A DNA stretch of 64,000 nt from Ornithinimicrobium cavernae (GTDB lineage Bacteria > Actinomycetota > Actinomycetes > Actinomycetales > Dermatophilaceae). Below the pieces are notes generated by a model that was not told the DNA's origin, did not search any database, and saw nothing but the letters and a program-made list of their open reading frames with translations. The translations under genes and the position numbers were made by a program. This document shows positions 38,163-47,065 of this stretch, in pieces (position 1 is the stretch's first letter; each line of letters opens with the position of its first letter). The stretch covers positions 1-64,000 of the forward strand of contig NZ_QDDJ01000011.1 in the NCBI RefSeq assembly GCF_003121625.1, written 5' to 3'.

Positions 38163-38268
38163 GGCCAGCGGTGTGACGACCAGGACACGGACCCAGAGCG
38201 TCAGGCTCCCGACGACACGGAGCCGGGGACGCACGAGAACCATGAGGAAGAACAGGTAGGAGACCGGA

Positions 38269-39561
38269 ATGGCTGCCCCCGCCGAGGCTATCGACCCCCG
38301 GGTCGTCGACTACGTCCACGACATCGCGCGCCGGGCCCGCGTCGCGTCCCGCGAGCTCGCGCTGCTGACCCGCGGTCAGAAGGACGCCGCGCTCCAGGCT
38401 CTGGCCGACGCCCTGGAGTCGGCGGCGCCGCAGGTGGTTGCGGCCAACGCCGAGGACCTCGAGCGGGAACGTGCCGGCGGGATGGCCGAGGGGCTGCTCG
38501 ACCGCCTGACTCTGACGGCCGAGCGGGTGCAGGCCGTCGCGCAGGCGCTGCGGGACGTCGCAGCGCTCCCCGACCCGGTCGGTGAGGTCGTCCGCGGCTC
38601 CACGCTCGCCAACGGCCTGACCATCCGGCAGGTCCGGGTGCCGATGGGTGTGGTCGGGATGATCTACGAGGCCCGACCCAATGTCACGGTCGACGCCGCT
38701 GGTCTGGGGCTGAAGTCCGGCAATGCCGTGATCCTGCGCGGCGGGTCCGCCGCGAGCCGCACGAACGAGGCGCTCGTCGGGACCCTCCGGGAGGCGCTGA
38801 CGGCGCAGGGCCTGCCGGCCGACGCCGTCAACCTGCTCAGCGAGGGTGGTCGGGACGCGGGCCGGGCCCTCATGACCGCCCGCGGCCTGGTCGACCTAGT
38901 CATCCCACGCGGAGGGGCGAGCCTGATCCAGACGGTCGTCACGGAGTCGACCGTCCCGGTGATCGAGACCGGTGTCGGCAACTGCCACGTCTATGTCGAC
39001 GCCGGGGCCGACCTCACCACCGCCCTGGCCATCACCATGAACTCCAAGACGCACCGCCCGAGCGTCTGCAACGCGGCCGAGTCCCTCCTGGTGCACCAGG
39101 ACGTCGCGGCGGACTTCCTGCCCAAGGCCCTGGCCGAGCTGGCCGGGGCGGGCGTCGTCCTGCACACCGACGAGCGGGCGGGCGAGGTCGCTGACGCCGC
39201 GGGCATCGCGCACGACGCCGCCACGGACGAGCACTTCGCCACGGAGTTCCTGGCGCTCGAGATGAGTGTCGCCGTGGTGGATGACCTGGACGGGGCCCTG
39301 GCCCACGTGCAGGAGTACACCTCGGGCCACACGGAGGCGATCGTCACCGAGGACCGTGCGGCCGCCCGCCGGTGGGTCAGTGAGGTCGATGCGGCCGCGG
39401 TCATGGTCAACGCCTCCACCCGGTTCACCGACGGTGGCGAGTTCGGCTTCGGCGCCGAGATCGGCATCTCGACCCAGAAGCTGCATGCCCGCGGTCCGAT
39501 GGCCCTGCCCGAGCTGACCACGACCAAGTGGGTCGTGGAAGGTGACGGCCAGATCCGCTGA
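38269..39561 (+). CDS. proA: glutamate-5-semialdehyde dehydrogenase
   Basis: ProA reduces glutamyl-5-phosphate to the semialdehyde with NADPH. The 430-residue protein shows [20 protein letters not shown] (about residues 125-144), [23 protein letters not shown], the catalytic Cys in [15 protein letters not shown] (about residue 265) and the C-terminal [30 protein letters not shown]. The ATG follows AGGTAGGAGACC. It completes the proB-proA pair. Confidence 0.96.
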   Translation: MAAPAEAIDPRVVDYVHDIARRARVASRELALLTRGQKDAALQALADALESAAPQVVAANAEDLERERAGGMAEGLLDRLTLTAERVQAVAQALRDVAALPDPVGEVVRGSTLANGLTIRQVRVPMGVVGMIYEARPNVTVDAAGLGLKSGNAVILRGGSAASRTNEALVGTLREALTAQGLPADAVNLLSEGGRDAGRALMTARGLVDLVIPRGGASLIQTVVTESTVPVIETGVGNCHVYVDAGADLTTALAITMNSKTHRPSVCNAAESLLVHQDVAADFLPKALAELAGAGVVLHTDERAGEVADAAGIAHDAATDEHFATEFLALEMSVAVVDDLDGALAHVQEYTSGHTEAIVTEDRAAARRWVSEVDAAAVMVNASTRFTDGGEFGFGAEIGISTQKLHARGPMALPELTTTKWVVEGDGQIR

Positions 39562-39583
39562 CACGCCCGGTCGCTGACCAGGT

Positions 39584-39656
39584 CCCTCGCCGCGGATGCG
39601 TCGCAGCCGCGACGAGGGGCAGGGTCACGTAAAGACTTGGCCAGTGCCCGGCCAAG
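39584..39656 (+). terminator. two hairpins after proA
   Basis: The first stem (CCCTCG and CGCGG paired with CCGCG and CGAGGG, one C-A mismatch, 39584-39618) is followed by a second, perfect stem CTTGGCC / GGCCAAG (39636-39656). Together they probably terminate proBA transcription. The second could also be an operator for the lipase gene downstream. Confidence 0.5.
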
Positions 39657-39707
39657 GTTGTTACTCACCGGTTGTGATGAGGGCCACAGCACCGCCATGC
39701 TCACGGC

Positions 39708-40775
39708 GTGGATACCCGACGCAGCCCGCTGACCACCCTCGCCGCCGTTCCCGCAGGACTCGTCCTCGTGCTCACCGGCACCGTCCCCGCCCAGGCCGAC
39801 GACACGACATACGTGGCCCTGGGAGACTCCTTCTCCGCCGGCACCGGCACCCGCGCCTCGACCGACGCCTGCTACCGCTCGCCCTACGGCTACCCCGTGC
39901 TGATCGCGCAGTCGCAGGGTCTGGCGCTGGACTACCAGGCCTGCAGCGGCGCCACCACTGCGGACGTGCTGGCCGAGCAGGTGAGCGCTCTCGGTCCGGA
40001 GACGTCGCTGGTCACCCTGACCATCGGAGGCAACGACGTCGGTTTCGCCGCCGTGATCACCGAGTGTGCCCTGCCGGGGTGGCTGTCCGACTGCGAGGGG
40101 GCCATCGCGGACGGCCGGGAGGTCCTGGTCCACGAGCTGCCGGGCCGGTACGACGCGGTGCTGGCCGCCATCGGCGCCGGTGCTCCGGACGCCGACGTGC
40201 GGGTCGGTGGCTACCCGCTGCTCTTCAACGGCGACGACTGTGACTGGGCCACGTTCTTCTCCGCCTCGGAGATGGCTGAGCTCAACGCCGCCACCGACGA
40301 GCTCGACGCGCTCGTGGAGCAGAAGACCACGGCCGCCGGGCACACCTACGTCGACCCCCGGGGTGCCTTCGCCGGGCACGCCGTCTGCGACGACGCGGAG
40401 TGGGTCAACGGGTTGAGCTGGCCGGTCGTGGAGTCCTACCACCCGAACCGCGCGGGCAACATCGGCTATGCCGACGCGTTCTGGCCGGGCTCCGGCACGG
40501 CGGCGGCCACGGGCGTCCCGTCGGGGCCGAGCACGCAGGGCTTCCAGTCCTCGGTGGACCAGGAGGCTCGGGCCGTCCTGGCCATGGACCTGACCAGCCC
40601 CGCGAACCTGCGCGCAGCCGCGGCGGCCGGGATCCCGCCGGGACGCCTCACCGCGCTCGTCGCGCAGCTGCGCTCGCAGGACCCCGACGTGGTGACCGAG
40701 GCGCTCAAGGACCTGGCGGCGCTGGATGCCGGCCTCGAGCGACACGCGCCGCGTGGGGACGCCTACCTCTGGTGA
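39708..40775 (+). CDS. secreted SGNH/GDSL lipase-esterase
   Basis: The 355-residue protein has a Sec signal peptide (Arg-rich start, hydrophobic core, cleavage near AQA-DD at about residue 28). It carries the SGNH blocks GDSFSAG (nucleophile Ser about residue 40), GGND (about 107) and a C-terminal SYHPNRAGNIGYAD with the catalytic His. Several Cys probably form disulfides, as in Streptomyces lipase/SGNH relatives. About 80 residues after the domain are of unknown role. The GTG start has CATGCT 6 nt upstream and no ribosome binding site. Confidence 0.88.
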   Translation: MDTRRSPLTTLAAVPAGLVLVLTGTVPAQADDTTYVALGDSFSAGTGTRASTDACYRSPYGYPVLIAQSQGLALDYQACSGATTADVLAEQVSALGPETSLVTLTIGGNDVGFAAVITECALPGWLSDCEGAIADGREVLVHELPGRYDAVLAAIGAGAPDADVRVGGYPLLFNGDDCDWATFFSASEMAELNAATDELDALVEQKTTAAGHTYVDPRGAFAGHAVCDDAEWVNGLSWPVVESYHPNRAGNIGYADAFWPGSGTAAATGVPSGPSTQGFQSSVDQEARAVLAMDLTSPANLRAAAAAGIPPGRLTALVAQLRSQDPDVVTEALKDLAALDAGLERHAPRGDAYLW

Positions 40776-40794
40776 CCTGACAGGATGCCCTTCC

Positions 40795-41493
40795 ATGGAG
40801 GGTGCCGAGATCCGCAAGCTGGTCGCGCTCGAGGACGACCACTGGTGGTACCGCGAGCGACGACACCTGGTGCACCGCCGGGTCCGTGACCTGCCCCCGG
40901 GGCAGGCCCTGGACATCGGCGCCGCCGGCGGTGGCAACACCCGGGTGCTGCAGTCCCTGGGCTGGGACGTGCTCGCGTTGGAGTTCAGCGCCGAGGGTGC
41001 CGAGGTGGCCCACGAGCGGGGACTGCAGGTGATCAGGGCCGACGCCCAGCAGCTGCCCGTCGCCGACGGCTCCCTGGACCTGGTGACCGCCCTCGACGTC
41101 CTCGAGCACCTCCCGGACCACGAGCGCGCAGCAGCGGAGATCCACCGCGTCCTGCGACCCGGCGGCCTGCTGGTCGCCGCCGTTCCCGTGGACCAGCGGC
41201 TCTGGTCCGAGCACGACGTCGCTGTGGGCCACGAGCGACGCTACGAGGCCAGGGAGTTCCTGGGGTTGCTGACCGCGGCCGGGCTGGAGGTCCTCGAGGC
41301 CCGCTCGTGGATGGTGCTGCTGCGTCCGGTCGTGGCACTGCACCGCAGGCGCTCGCAGGGCAGCGACCTGGACGCGCCGCACCCGCTGGTCAACGCCGCG
41401 CTCACCGGAGTGGTGCGGCTCGAGCGGCTGCTCCCCGTCAGTCGTGCTCCCGGCGTGTCGGTGTTCGTGACGGCTCGTCGGCCCCCGCGCTGA
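40795..41493 (+). CDS. class I SAM-dependent methyltransferase
   Basis: The 232-residue protein has the SAM-binding motif ALDIGAAGGGNTRVLQ (about residues 39-54), an acidic loop VIRADAQQLP, and the motif DLVTALDVLEHLPDHERAAAEIHRVLRPGG, as in Methyltransf_11/23 enzymes that often act on lipids, quinones or sugars. It begins with DDHWWYRERRHLV, seen in proteins paired with glycosyltransferases. It is convergent with a GT2 gene and overlaps it by 56 bp. The substrate is unknown. Confidence 0.85.
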   Translation: MEGAEIRKLVALEDDHWWYRERRHLVHRRVRDLPPGQALDIGAAGGGNTRVLQSLGWDVLALEFSAEGAEVAHERGLQVIRADAQQLPVADGSLDLVTALDVLEHLPDHERAAAEIHRVLRPGGLLVAAVPVDQRLWSEHDVAVGHERRYEAREFLGLLTAAGLEVLEARSWMVLLRPVVALHRRRSQGSDLDAPHPLVNAALTGVVRLERLLPVSRAPGVSVFVTARRPPR

Positions 41494-42415
41494 GGGAGTC
41501 GTAGGCGACGTAGTAGGTCGGCCTGCGCTGCAAGGTGGTGTAGATCCGGCCGACGTACTCGCCCATGATGCCCAGGCAGAGCAGCTGCACGGCCCCGACG
41601 GCTGCGACGATGACCACTGTCGAGGTCCAGCCGGCCACGGTCAGGCCGGTCAGCTTGGCGATCAGCGCATAGAGCAGGAGCCCGACCGCGGCCAGGAAGC
41701 CGCCGAGGCCGAACCAGGTCGCCAGGCGCAGGGGCGTGAGGGAGAAGCCGGTGAGGCTGTCGACCGACAGGCGGACCATCTTCGCGAGCGGATACTTCGA
41801 GCCGCCCGCGGCGCGCGCCTCGCGGGTGTAGCCCACGCTCGCCGACGGGAAACCCAGCGAGGGGATCACCAGGCGCAGCACCCGGTGGTGCTCGGGAAGC
41901 GCGTTGACGGCGTCGACCGTCGCACGGGACATCAGCCGGTAGTCCCCGGCGTTGTCCGGCAGGTCCTTGGCCCCGGCCGCACGCATGCCCGCATAGAACG
42001 CCTTGGCCGTGAGCCGCTTGAAGGCGGAGTCGCTGCGGCGGTCGGTGCGGATGCCGTAGACGACATCGACCTCGCCGCCGGTGGCCAGCGTCATCATCTC
42101 GGCGATCAGCTCCGGCGGGTCCTGCAGGTCGGCATCGAGGGTGACCAGCCAGTCACCGCGGGCGGCGCTCAGGCCTGCGGAGATCGCGGCCTGGTGCCCG
42201 GCGTTGGCGCGCAGGCGCAGCACCCGCAGCTGGGGCCACTCGCGGCGGTAGCGCTGTAGCAGCACGGGAGTCTGGTCGCGGGAGCCGTCGTCCACCGCAA
42301 GGACCTCGTAGGAGGCATCCAGGCCGTCCAGCACGGGGCGCAACCGGTCCACGAGCAGGGGGAGGACCTGCTCCTCGTCATACATCGGGATGACGACCGA
42401 CAGCTCCGGGTGCAT
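41438..42415 (-). CDS. family 2 glycosyltransferase with two membrane helices
   Basis: The 325-residue protein is a DPM1/GtrB-like GT2 enzyme: LSVVIPMYDEEQVLP at the N-terminus, VLAVDDGSRDQTP, WLVTLDADLQDPPE (metal-binding DAD, about residue 94) and the acceptor loop. Two C-terminal transmembrane helices follow (about residues 230-290). Such enzymes load a sugar onto polyprenyl phosphate. The ATG was fixed at 42415 by a TACAGT box 6 nt upstream; the frame is open for 56 more codons. The last 18 codons are antisense to the methyltransferase end. Confidence 0.88.
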   Translation of the reverse strand: MHPELSVVIPMYDEEQVLPLLVDRLRPVLDGLDASYEVLAVDDGSRDQTPVLLQRYRREWPQLRVLRLRANAGHQAAISAGLSAARGDWLVTLDADLQDPPELIAEMMTLATGGEVDVVYGIRTDRRSDSAFKRLTAKAFYAGMRAAGAKDLPDNAGDYRLMSRATVDAVNALPEHHRVLRLVIPSLGFPSASVGYTREARAAGGSKYPLAKMVRLSVDSLTGFSLTPLRLATWFGLGGFLAAVGLLLYALIAKLTGLTVAGWTSTVVIVAAVGAVQLLCLGIMGEYVGRIYTTLQRRPTYYVAYDSLSAGADEPSRTPTRREHD

Positions 42416-42421
42416 GGGGCA

Positions 42422-42443
42422 ACTGTAGGCGGCACGGTAGTCT
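42422..42443. promoter_or_regulatory. back-to-back -10 boxes in a 34-bp divergent gap
   Basis: On the minus strand TACAGT (42427-42422) lies 6 nt before the GT2 ATG. On the plus strand TAGTCT (42438-42443) lies 6 nt before ATG 42450. The two polymerase sites overlap almost fully, so firing is likely to be mutually exclusive. Confidence 0.5.
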
Positions 42444-42449
42444 GGGCCC

Positions 42450-42668
42450 ATGACGCATGTGTTGCTGCAGGGTGCCGAGGTCGTCCACCACGGCAAGGAG
42501 CTCCCGTTCAACCCGATCTGGTACGGCGTGATCACCATCGTGATCGCCCTGGCGCTCCTCGGCCTGCTCTGGTCCTTCCGCAACAGCCTGGCGCTCGACC
42601 CGGTCGCGCACCACCACGACGACCTCGGTTCCGGCGCCCCTGACGGGCGCCCGGGTAGTCACCACTGA
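42450..42668 (+). CDS. small single-helix membrane protein
   Basis: The 72-residue product has one transmembrane helix (about residues 24-44, [20 protein letters not shown]) and a polar His/Asp/Gly-rich tail. No family is recognised, but small proteins like this precede nadD in related actinobacteria. Its TGA overlaps the nadD ATG (TGATG), so it is the first gene of the nadD-rsfS-phosphatase operon. Confidence 0.75.
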   Translation: MTHVLLQGAEVVHHGKELPFNPIWYGVITIVIALALLGLLWSFRNSLALDPVAHHHDDLGSGAPDGRPGSHH

Positions 42669-43249
42669 TGCGTCTGGGCGTGATGGGTGGCACCTTCGAT
42701 CCCATCCACCACGGCCACCTCGTCGCCGCCAGCGAGGCGGCCGCCCTCCTGGGGCTGGATGAGGTCGTCTTCGTCCCGACCGGACAGCCCTACCGCAAGG
42801 ACGACCGCAGGGTCAGCCCCCCGGAGCACCGCTACCTGATGACGGTCATCGCGACCGCGTCCAACCCGCGCTTCACCGTCTCCCGGGTCGACATCGACCG
42901 CGGCGGTCCGACCTACACCTACGACACCCTGCGCGATCTGCGCTCGCAGCGTCCCGACGACGACCTCTACTTCATCACCGGTGCCGACGCCCTGGCCCAG
43001 ATCCTGTCGTGGAAGGACGCGGCCAAGATGTTTGAGCTCGCGCACTTCGTCGGCGTCACCAGGCCGGGCCACGAGCTCACCGACGCAGGACTGCCCGAGG
43101 ACCGGGTCACCCTGCTCAACGTCCCCGCGATGGCCATCAGCTCGACCGACTGCCGCGAACGCACGCAGCAGGGCGAGCCGGTCTGGTACCTCGTGCCGGA
43201 CGGCGTCGTGCAGTACATCGGCAAGTACGACCTCTACAAGGAGCAGTGA
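42668..43249 (+). CDS. nadD: nicotinate-nucleotide adenylyltransferase
   Basis: NadD transfers AMP to nicotinate mononucleotide in NAD synthesis. The 193-residue protein has the nucleotidyltransferase motif [15 protein letters not shown] (residues 4-18), [10 protein letters not shown] and the C-terminal ISSTDCRER, equivalent to ISSTxIR. It overlaps the upstream gene by 1 bp and abuts rsfS. Confidence 0.96.
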   Translation: MRLGVMGGTFDPIHHGHLVAASEAAALLGLDEVVFVPTGQPYRKDDRRVSPPEHRYLMTVIATASNPRFTVSRVDIDRGGPTYTYDTLRDLRSQRPDDDLYFITGADALAQILSWKDAAKMFELAHFVGVTRPGHELTDAGLPEDRVTLLNVPAMAISSTDCRERTQQGEPVWYLVPDGVVQYIGKYDLYKEQ

Positions 43250-43609
43250 GTGGCAGCGACAGCACGCGCCCTGGATCTCGCCCGTGCCGCGGCCCACGCC
43301 GCGCAGGACAAGCTCGCCGAGGAGGTCGTCGGTCTCGATGTCAGTGGACAGCTGGCCCTGACCGACATCTTCGTCATCGCCTCGGCCCCCGGCGAGCGTC
43401 AGGTGGCCTCCATCGTGGACGCCATCGAGGAGCGTCTGCTCGAGCTGGGGGCCAAGACGCTGCGTCGCGAGGGCCAGCGTGAGGGGCGCTGGGTGCTCAT
43501 GGACTTCGGTGACATCGTCGTCCACGTGATGCACACCGAGGAGCGCGACTTCTATGACCTCGAGCGGTTGTGGAAGGACTGCCCGGTCGTCACGCTGCCC
43601 GAGGCCTGA
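43250..43609 (+). CDS. rsfS: ribosome silencing factor RsfS
   Basis: RsfS binds L14 on the 50S subunit and blocks subunit joining under starvation. The 119-residue protein has LARAAAHAAQDKLAEEVVGLDVSGQLALTDIFVIASA and the C-terminal WVLMDFGDIVVHVMHTEERDFYDLERLW, the RsfS/Iojap signature. GTG 43250 follows the nadD stop directly. Confidence 0.95.
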   Translation: MAATARALDLARAAAHAAQDKLAEEVVGLDVSGQLALTDIFVIASAPGERQVASIVDAIEERLLELGAKTLRREGQREGRWVLMDFGDIVVHVMHTEERDFYDLERLWKDCPVVTLPEA

Positions 43610-44248
43610 GTGGTGCGGCGGCTGATCGTCTGGCGGCACGGGGAGACCGAGCACAACGCCGGTGGCATCTGGCAGGGCCAGCTCGACACCGACCTCTCGG
43701 TGCGTGGTGAGGCCCAGGCTCGCGAGGCCGCCACGGCGCTGGCGACCCTCGCGCCCAGCCGGATCGTCTCCAGTGACCTGCGCCGGGCGGCGCACACGGC
43801 GGCCGTGCTGGGGGAGACCACGGGGGTGCCGGTCGAGTATGACGCCCGCCTGCGTGAGATCCACGTCGGCGCCTGGCAGGGACTCACCCAGGGCGACGTC
43901 GCGGAGAGGTACCCGGAGACGGTCGCCGCCATCTCCCGGGGGGAGGACGTGGTCCGTGGCGAGCACGGCGAGTCGGTCGCACACGTCCAGGAACGGGTCA
44001 TGGAGGTCACCGGGGAGCTCCTGGCCGAGCTGCCCCCGGACGGCACCCTCGCGCTGGTCACCCACGGCGTCACAGGGCGCACCCTGGTGGCGGCGCTCAT
44101 CGGTCTCGACCAGCACCAGGCGTGGCTGTCGATGGGAGGACTGCGCAACTGCCACTGGGCTGAGCTCGCCGAGCACCGCACCGGCTGGCGGATGCTGTCC
44201 TGGAACGTGGGTGTGAGCGAGTCGGTGGTCTCCACCAGCGACCGCTGA
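43610..44248 (+). CDS. histidine phosphatase (phosphoglycerate mutase-like)
   Basis: The 212-residue protein has the catalytic RHGET motif (residues 9-13), DLSVRGEAQA, SSDLRRAAHTA, the second Arg region and VTHGVTGRTLVAALIG with the second His. The nadD-rsfS-phosphatase order matches the mycobacterial locus where this enzyme is the glucosyl-3-phosphoglycerate phosphatase. That activity is possible here but rests on synteny alone. Confidence 0.88.
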   Translation: MVRRLIVWRHGETEHNAGGIWQGQLDTDLSVRGEAQAREAATALATLAPSRIVSSDLRRAAHTAAVLGETTGVPVEYDARLREIHVGAWQGLTQGDVAERYPETVAAISRGEDVVRGEHGESVAHVQERVMEVTGELLAELPPDGTLALVTHGVTGRTLVAALIGLDQHQAWLSMGGLRNCHWAELAEHRTGWRMLSWNVGVSESVVSTSDR

Positions 44249-44309
44249 CCACACGTCGATCGCGGTGTCGGCGGTGCTCACGCGGTAGCGCTCCGCGGTG
44301 GCTCGGCGA

Positions 44310-44341
44310 TTTGGTGGAACAGGGGGCCGTATGGGTAAACT
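44310..44341 (+). promoter_or_regulatory. promoter of tRNA-Ala
   Basis: TTGGTG (44311-44316) and TAAACT (44336-44341) are 19 nt apart, and the tRNA starts 15 nt after the -10 box. Confidence 0.4.
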
Positions 44342-44356
44342 CTCCTGGTTCCGTAA

Positions 44357-44429
44357 GGGGCTGTGGCGCAGCTGGTAGCGCACCTCCATGGCATGGAGGG
44401 GGTCAGGGGTTCGAGTCCCCTCAGCTCCA
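44357..44429 (+). tRNA. tRNA-Ala (anticodon GGC)
   Basis: The 73-nt sequence folds as a full cloverleaf: acceptor GGGGCTG / CAGCTCC with the G3-U70 pair that marks alanine tRNAs, D stem GCGC, anticodon stem CCTCC / GGAGG with loop ATGGCAT, and T arm AGGGG-TTCGAGT-CCCCT. The discriminator base is A. The 3' CCA is not encoded (CCCA follows). Confidence 0.97.
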
Positions 44430-44443
44430 CCCAGGTGGACGAC

Positions 44444-44481
44444 AACGAGACCGCCTCGTCAGTTGACGAGGCGGTCTCGTT
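44444..44481 (+). terminator. rho-independent terminator after tRNA-Ala
   Basis: A near-perfect stem of about 16 bp (AACGAGACCGCCTCGTCA paired with its complement) is followed by TTTT. Its A/T flanks make it usable from the opposite strand too, for the convergent AEC gene. Confidence 0.85.
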
Positions 44482-44515
44482 TTCCGTTCGTGGGCTGCCG
44501 CGGCCTGATCCGACC

Positions 44516-45484
44516 TCAGACCAGCAGCGTGACCGCGAGTGTGAACGTGGCAAATCCCAGGGCTGTGGAGGTCAGGATCACCGAGGCGATCCTGCCGTTG
44601 TCCGCCCCCAGCCGCTCGGCCAGCATCGACGCGTTCGTCGCCGAGGGGAGCGCGGCCACCAGCACCAGGACCACGAGGGCGGACTCCTCCAGCGGCAGTC
44701 CCGCCCCGATCGCGGCCAGGCCGAGGAGCCAGACCGCGACGGGGTGGAGAGCCAGCTTGAGGACGGTGAGCCAGGGAACGTCCCCGGACAGCAGCGCCGT
44801 GGGACGCTCGCCGGCGGCCCGCGCCCGCATCTGCTGACGGGCCAGCACGGCCCCGATGGTGAACAGTGCGACGGGGGTGGCGGACTCCGCCAGCATGGTC
44901 AGGACGTCGTCGAGCGGGCCCGGGAGGCGTCGTCCCGTCACGCCCCAGGCGGCACCGAGCACGATGGCCCAGGGCATCGGGTTCCTGGAGACGCGTGACA
45001 GCGCTGCCGCGACCTGAGCCCGCACGCCGCTGTGACCTCCGCGGGCACGTTGGGAGAGCGCGATCGCCAGCGACTGCATGAGGACGATGTCGACCAGCAG
45101 GCTGGTGATGATCGGTCCGCCCGAGTCCGCACCGACGAGGGCCGCGATCAGAGGGAGCCCCATGAAGCCGGAGTTGGGCAGCACCGCGATGAGCCCACCG
45201 AAGGAGGCATCGAGCCACCCGCGTCCACTGCGGCGCGCGATCGCCACGGCCGGAGCCATGACCAGCAGCCCGGCGACCAGCCACAGCAGCATCAGGACCG
45301 GGTCGAGCAGCTCGACCACGGGTGTGCGTGCCCCGAGCTGGAACAACAGGGCGCTGAGCGCGAAGTAGAGCACGTAGCTGTTCAGTCCCGCCACGGCCTC
45401 CAGGGGCAGGGCCCGGCTGCGCGCGGCGAGGTACCCGATCAGCACCAGGGCAAAGAACGGGATGATCACTGACACGATGTCCAC
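44516..45484 (-). CDS. AEC (auxin efflux carrier) family transporter
   Basis: A 322-residue membrane protein with about ten helices in two halves. It has VIIPFFALVLIGYLAARS at the N-terminus, VLPNSGFMGLPLI (the conserved helix-break region, about residue 105) and LPSATNASMLAERLGADNGRIASVILTSTALGF near the end. Family members move malate and other organic acids. GTG 45484 starts right at the first helix. GTG 45520 is an alternative; neither has a clear ribosome binding site. Confidence 0.85.
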   Translation of the reverse strand: MDIVSVIIPFFALVLIGYLAARSRALPLEAVAGLNSYVLYFALSALLFQLGARTPVVELLDPVLMLLWLVAGLLVMAPAVAIARRSGRGWLDASFGGLIAVLPNSGFMGLPLIAALVGADSGGPIITSLLVDIVLMQSLAIALSQRARGGHSGVRAQVAAALSRVSRNPMPWAIVLGAAWGVTGRRLPGPLDDVLTMLAESATPVALFTIGAVLARQQMRARAAGERPTALLSGDVPWLTVLKLALHPVAVWLLGLAAIGAGLPLEESALVVLVLVAALPSATNASMLAERLGADNGRIASVILTSTALGFATFTLAVTLLV

Positions 45485-45560
45485 CCGGGGAGTCTCCCCG
45501 GACCGGCGTGGCCGCCCCACACCGGGGAGCCCCGGGGCGAAGCCCCCCGGCCGTGGTATT

Positions 45561-45623
45561 GCGGGTCGCTGAGCCGGTCGGGGCGGCGAGGCGCAGGCTG
45601 TCGGTCGCGGGTCGCTCAGCCGG
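45561..45623. repeat. 17-bp direct repeat between mgtE and the AEC gene
   Basis: GCGGGTCGCTGAGCCGG at 45561 recurs at 45607 with one change (CTCAG). GC-rich hairpins such as GGGGC-GAA-GCCCC lie just upstream, near 45535. The function is unknown; part of this may terminate mgtE-strand transcription. Confidence 0.4.
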
Positions 45624-45629
45624 GCGACG

Positions 45630-46970
45630 TCACAGACCGAGAACGGCCCGGGCGATGAGGAAGTAGATCACCAGGCCGGTCGCGTCACAGAAGGTGGAGA
45701 TGAACGGGTTGGAGAAGACCGCCGGGTCGGCGCGCAGGGTCTGGGCGATGATGGGCATCGCGCCGCCGACCACAGCGGCCATGGTGCACACGGACAGCAG
45801 GGTGAGCCCGATGACGATCCCGATCTGCGTGCCGTAGACCAGGGTGGCCACGGAGAACCCCAGGACTCCCAGGACCGCACCGAGCAGCGCACCCACGCGG
45901 ACCTCCCGGAACAACACCCGGCCGATGTCCCGGGGGGTCACGTCACCGAGGGCGAGGGCCCGGGTGACCGTGGTGGCGGCCTGGTTGCCGGTGTTGCCGC
46001 CGGTGCCGGTGAGCAGCGGGATGAACAGGGCCAGGACCACGACCTCCGCGAGGGTCGCCTCGAAGATCTCCAGCACCTGCACGGTCAGGACCGCCGAGAC
46101 GGCCAGCACGAGGAGCCAGAGGATGCGCGAGCGCACGAGCCCGGTGACCGCGGTGGACAGGTAGGGGCGGCGCAGCGCCTCCGAACCACCCTGGCGCGCC
46201 TGGTCCTCGGACTCGGCCTCCTCGATGATCGCCAGGGCGTCATCGACGGTCACGATGCCGACCAGGCGCTGCTCGGCATCGACGATCGGCATGCCCAGCA
46301 GCTTGCGGTCGAGGAACCGGCGGGCAGCGCGCTCGGCGTCCTCGGTGACCAACCCGGACTCGACCGGTCGCATCACGTCGGCCACCGGCGTGTCGGGCTC
46401 GGTGGCCAGCAGCCGACGGAGCCCGACCACCCCGACCAGCACCCGGCCCTGCTCGACCACCGGGACCGTGTAGACGGTCTCGGCGTCCAGGAGCCGGGCA
46501 CGGACCCGCGCCATGGCCTGCCCGACGGTGTCCTGCACGTGCACCGAGACGAACTCCGGAGACATGCGGCGGCCGATGGATCGGCGTGGGTAGCCCAGGA
46601 CGACGGCGGTCAGGTCGCGCTCACGTGGGTCCAGCCCGGACAGGAGCCGCTCGGCGACACTCGCGGGCAGCTCGTCCAGGAGGGTGACCCGGTCGTCGGG
46701 GTCCATGGCCTCGAAGAAGCCCACGACGTCGGCCTCCCGCAGGGCCGAGATCAGGTCGGCCTGGTGGCCAGCCTCCAGTCCCTCGAAGACGGCGAGGGCG
46801 CGGTCCTTGGGCAGCACCCGGAAGAGCAGCGCACCCCGAGCCGGTGCCAGCCGGTCCACGAGGTCGGTGACCTCGCCGTCACCGAGGGTGGCGGCGATCT
46901 CGGAGGCCGCCCGCATGACGGCCGGAGTCAGCTCCCTGTCGAGCAGATCGTCGAGGGTGTCGACAGTCAT
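45630..46970 (-). CDS. mgtE: magnesium transporter MgtE
   Basis: MgtE is a Mg2+-gated magnesium channel. The 446-residue protein has the N domain (RVLPKDRALAVFEGLEAGHQADLISAL), two CBS domains (about residues 130-250, SVHVQDTVGQAMARVR and VTVDDALAIIEEAESED) and five C-terminal helices containing FIPLLTGTGGNTGNQAATTVTRALALG, the ion-pore region. ATG 46970 follows GGAGGT at 9 nt. No Mg2+ riboswitch leader is visible. Confidence 0.95.
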   Translation of the reverse strand: MTVDTLDDLLDRELTPAVMRAASEIAATLGDGEVTDLVDRLAPARGALLFRVLPKDRALAVFEGLEAGHQADLISALREADVVGFFEAMDPDDRVTLLDELPASVAERLLSGLDPRERDLTAVVLGYPRRSIGRRMSPEFVSVHVQDTVGQAMARVRARLLDAETVYTVPVVEQGRVLVGVVGLRRLLATEPDTPVADVMRPVESGLVTEDAERAARRFLDRKLLGMPIVDAEQRLVGIVTVDDALAIIEEAESEDQARQGGSEALRRPYLSTAVTGLVRSRILWLLVLAVSAVLTVQVLEIFEATLAEVVVLALFIPLLTGTGGNTGNQAATTVTRALALGDVTPRDIGRVLFREVRVGALLGAVLGVLGFSVATLVYGTQIGIVIGLTLLSVCTMAAVVGGAMPIIAQTLRADPAVFSNPFISTFCDATGLVIYFLIARAVLGL

Positions 46971-47065
46971 CGCGCCAGACCTCCGTTGCATGCGACCGGG
47001 CCCGGGCAGGGCCCCTGGACATCCTGCCTGATGCCGTCACCGCTGGCGGCTGCGCCCGACGACCT

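Noticed and set aside
46970-47065. Magnesium riboswitch before mgtE
   Set aside because: Fewer than 100 nt separate it from the next gene and no M-box core is seen.
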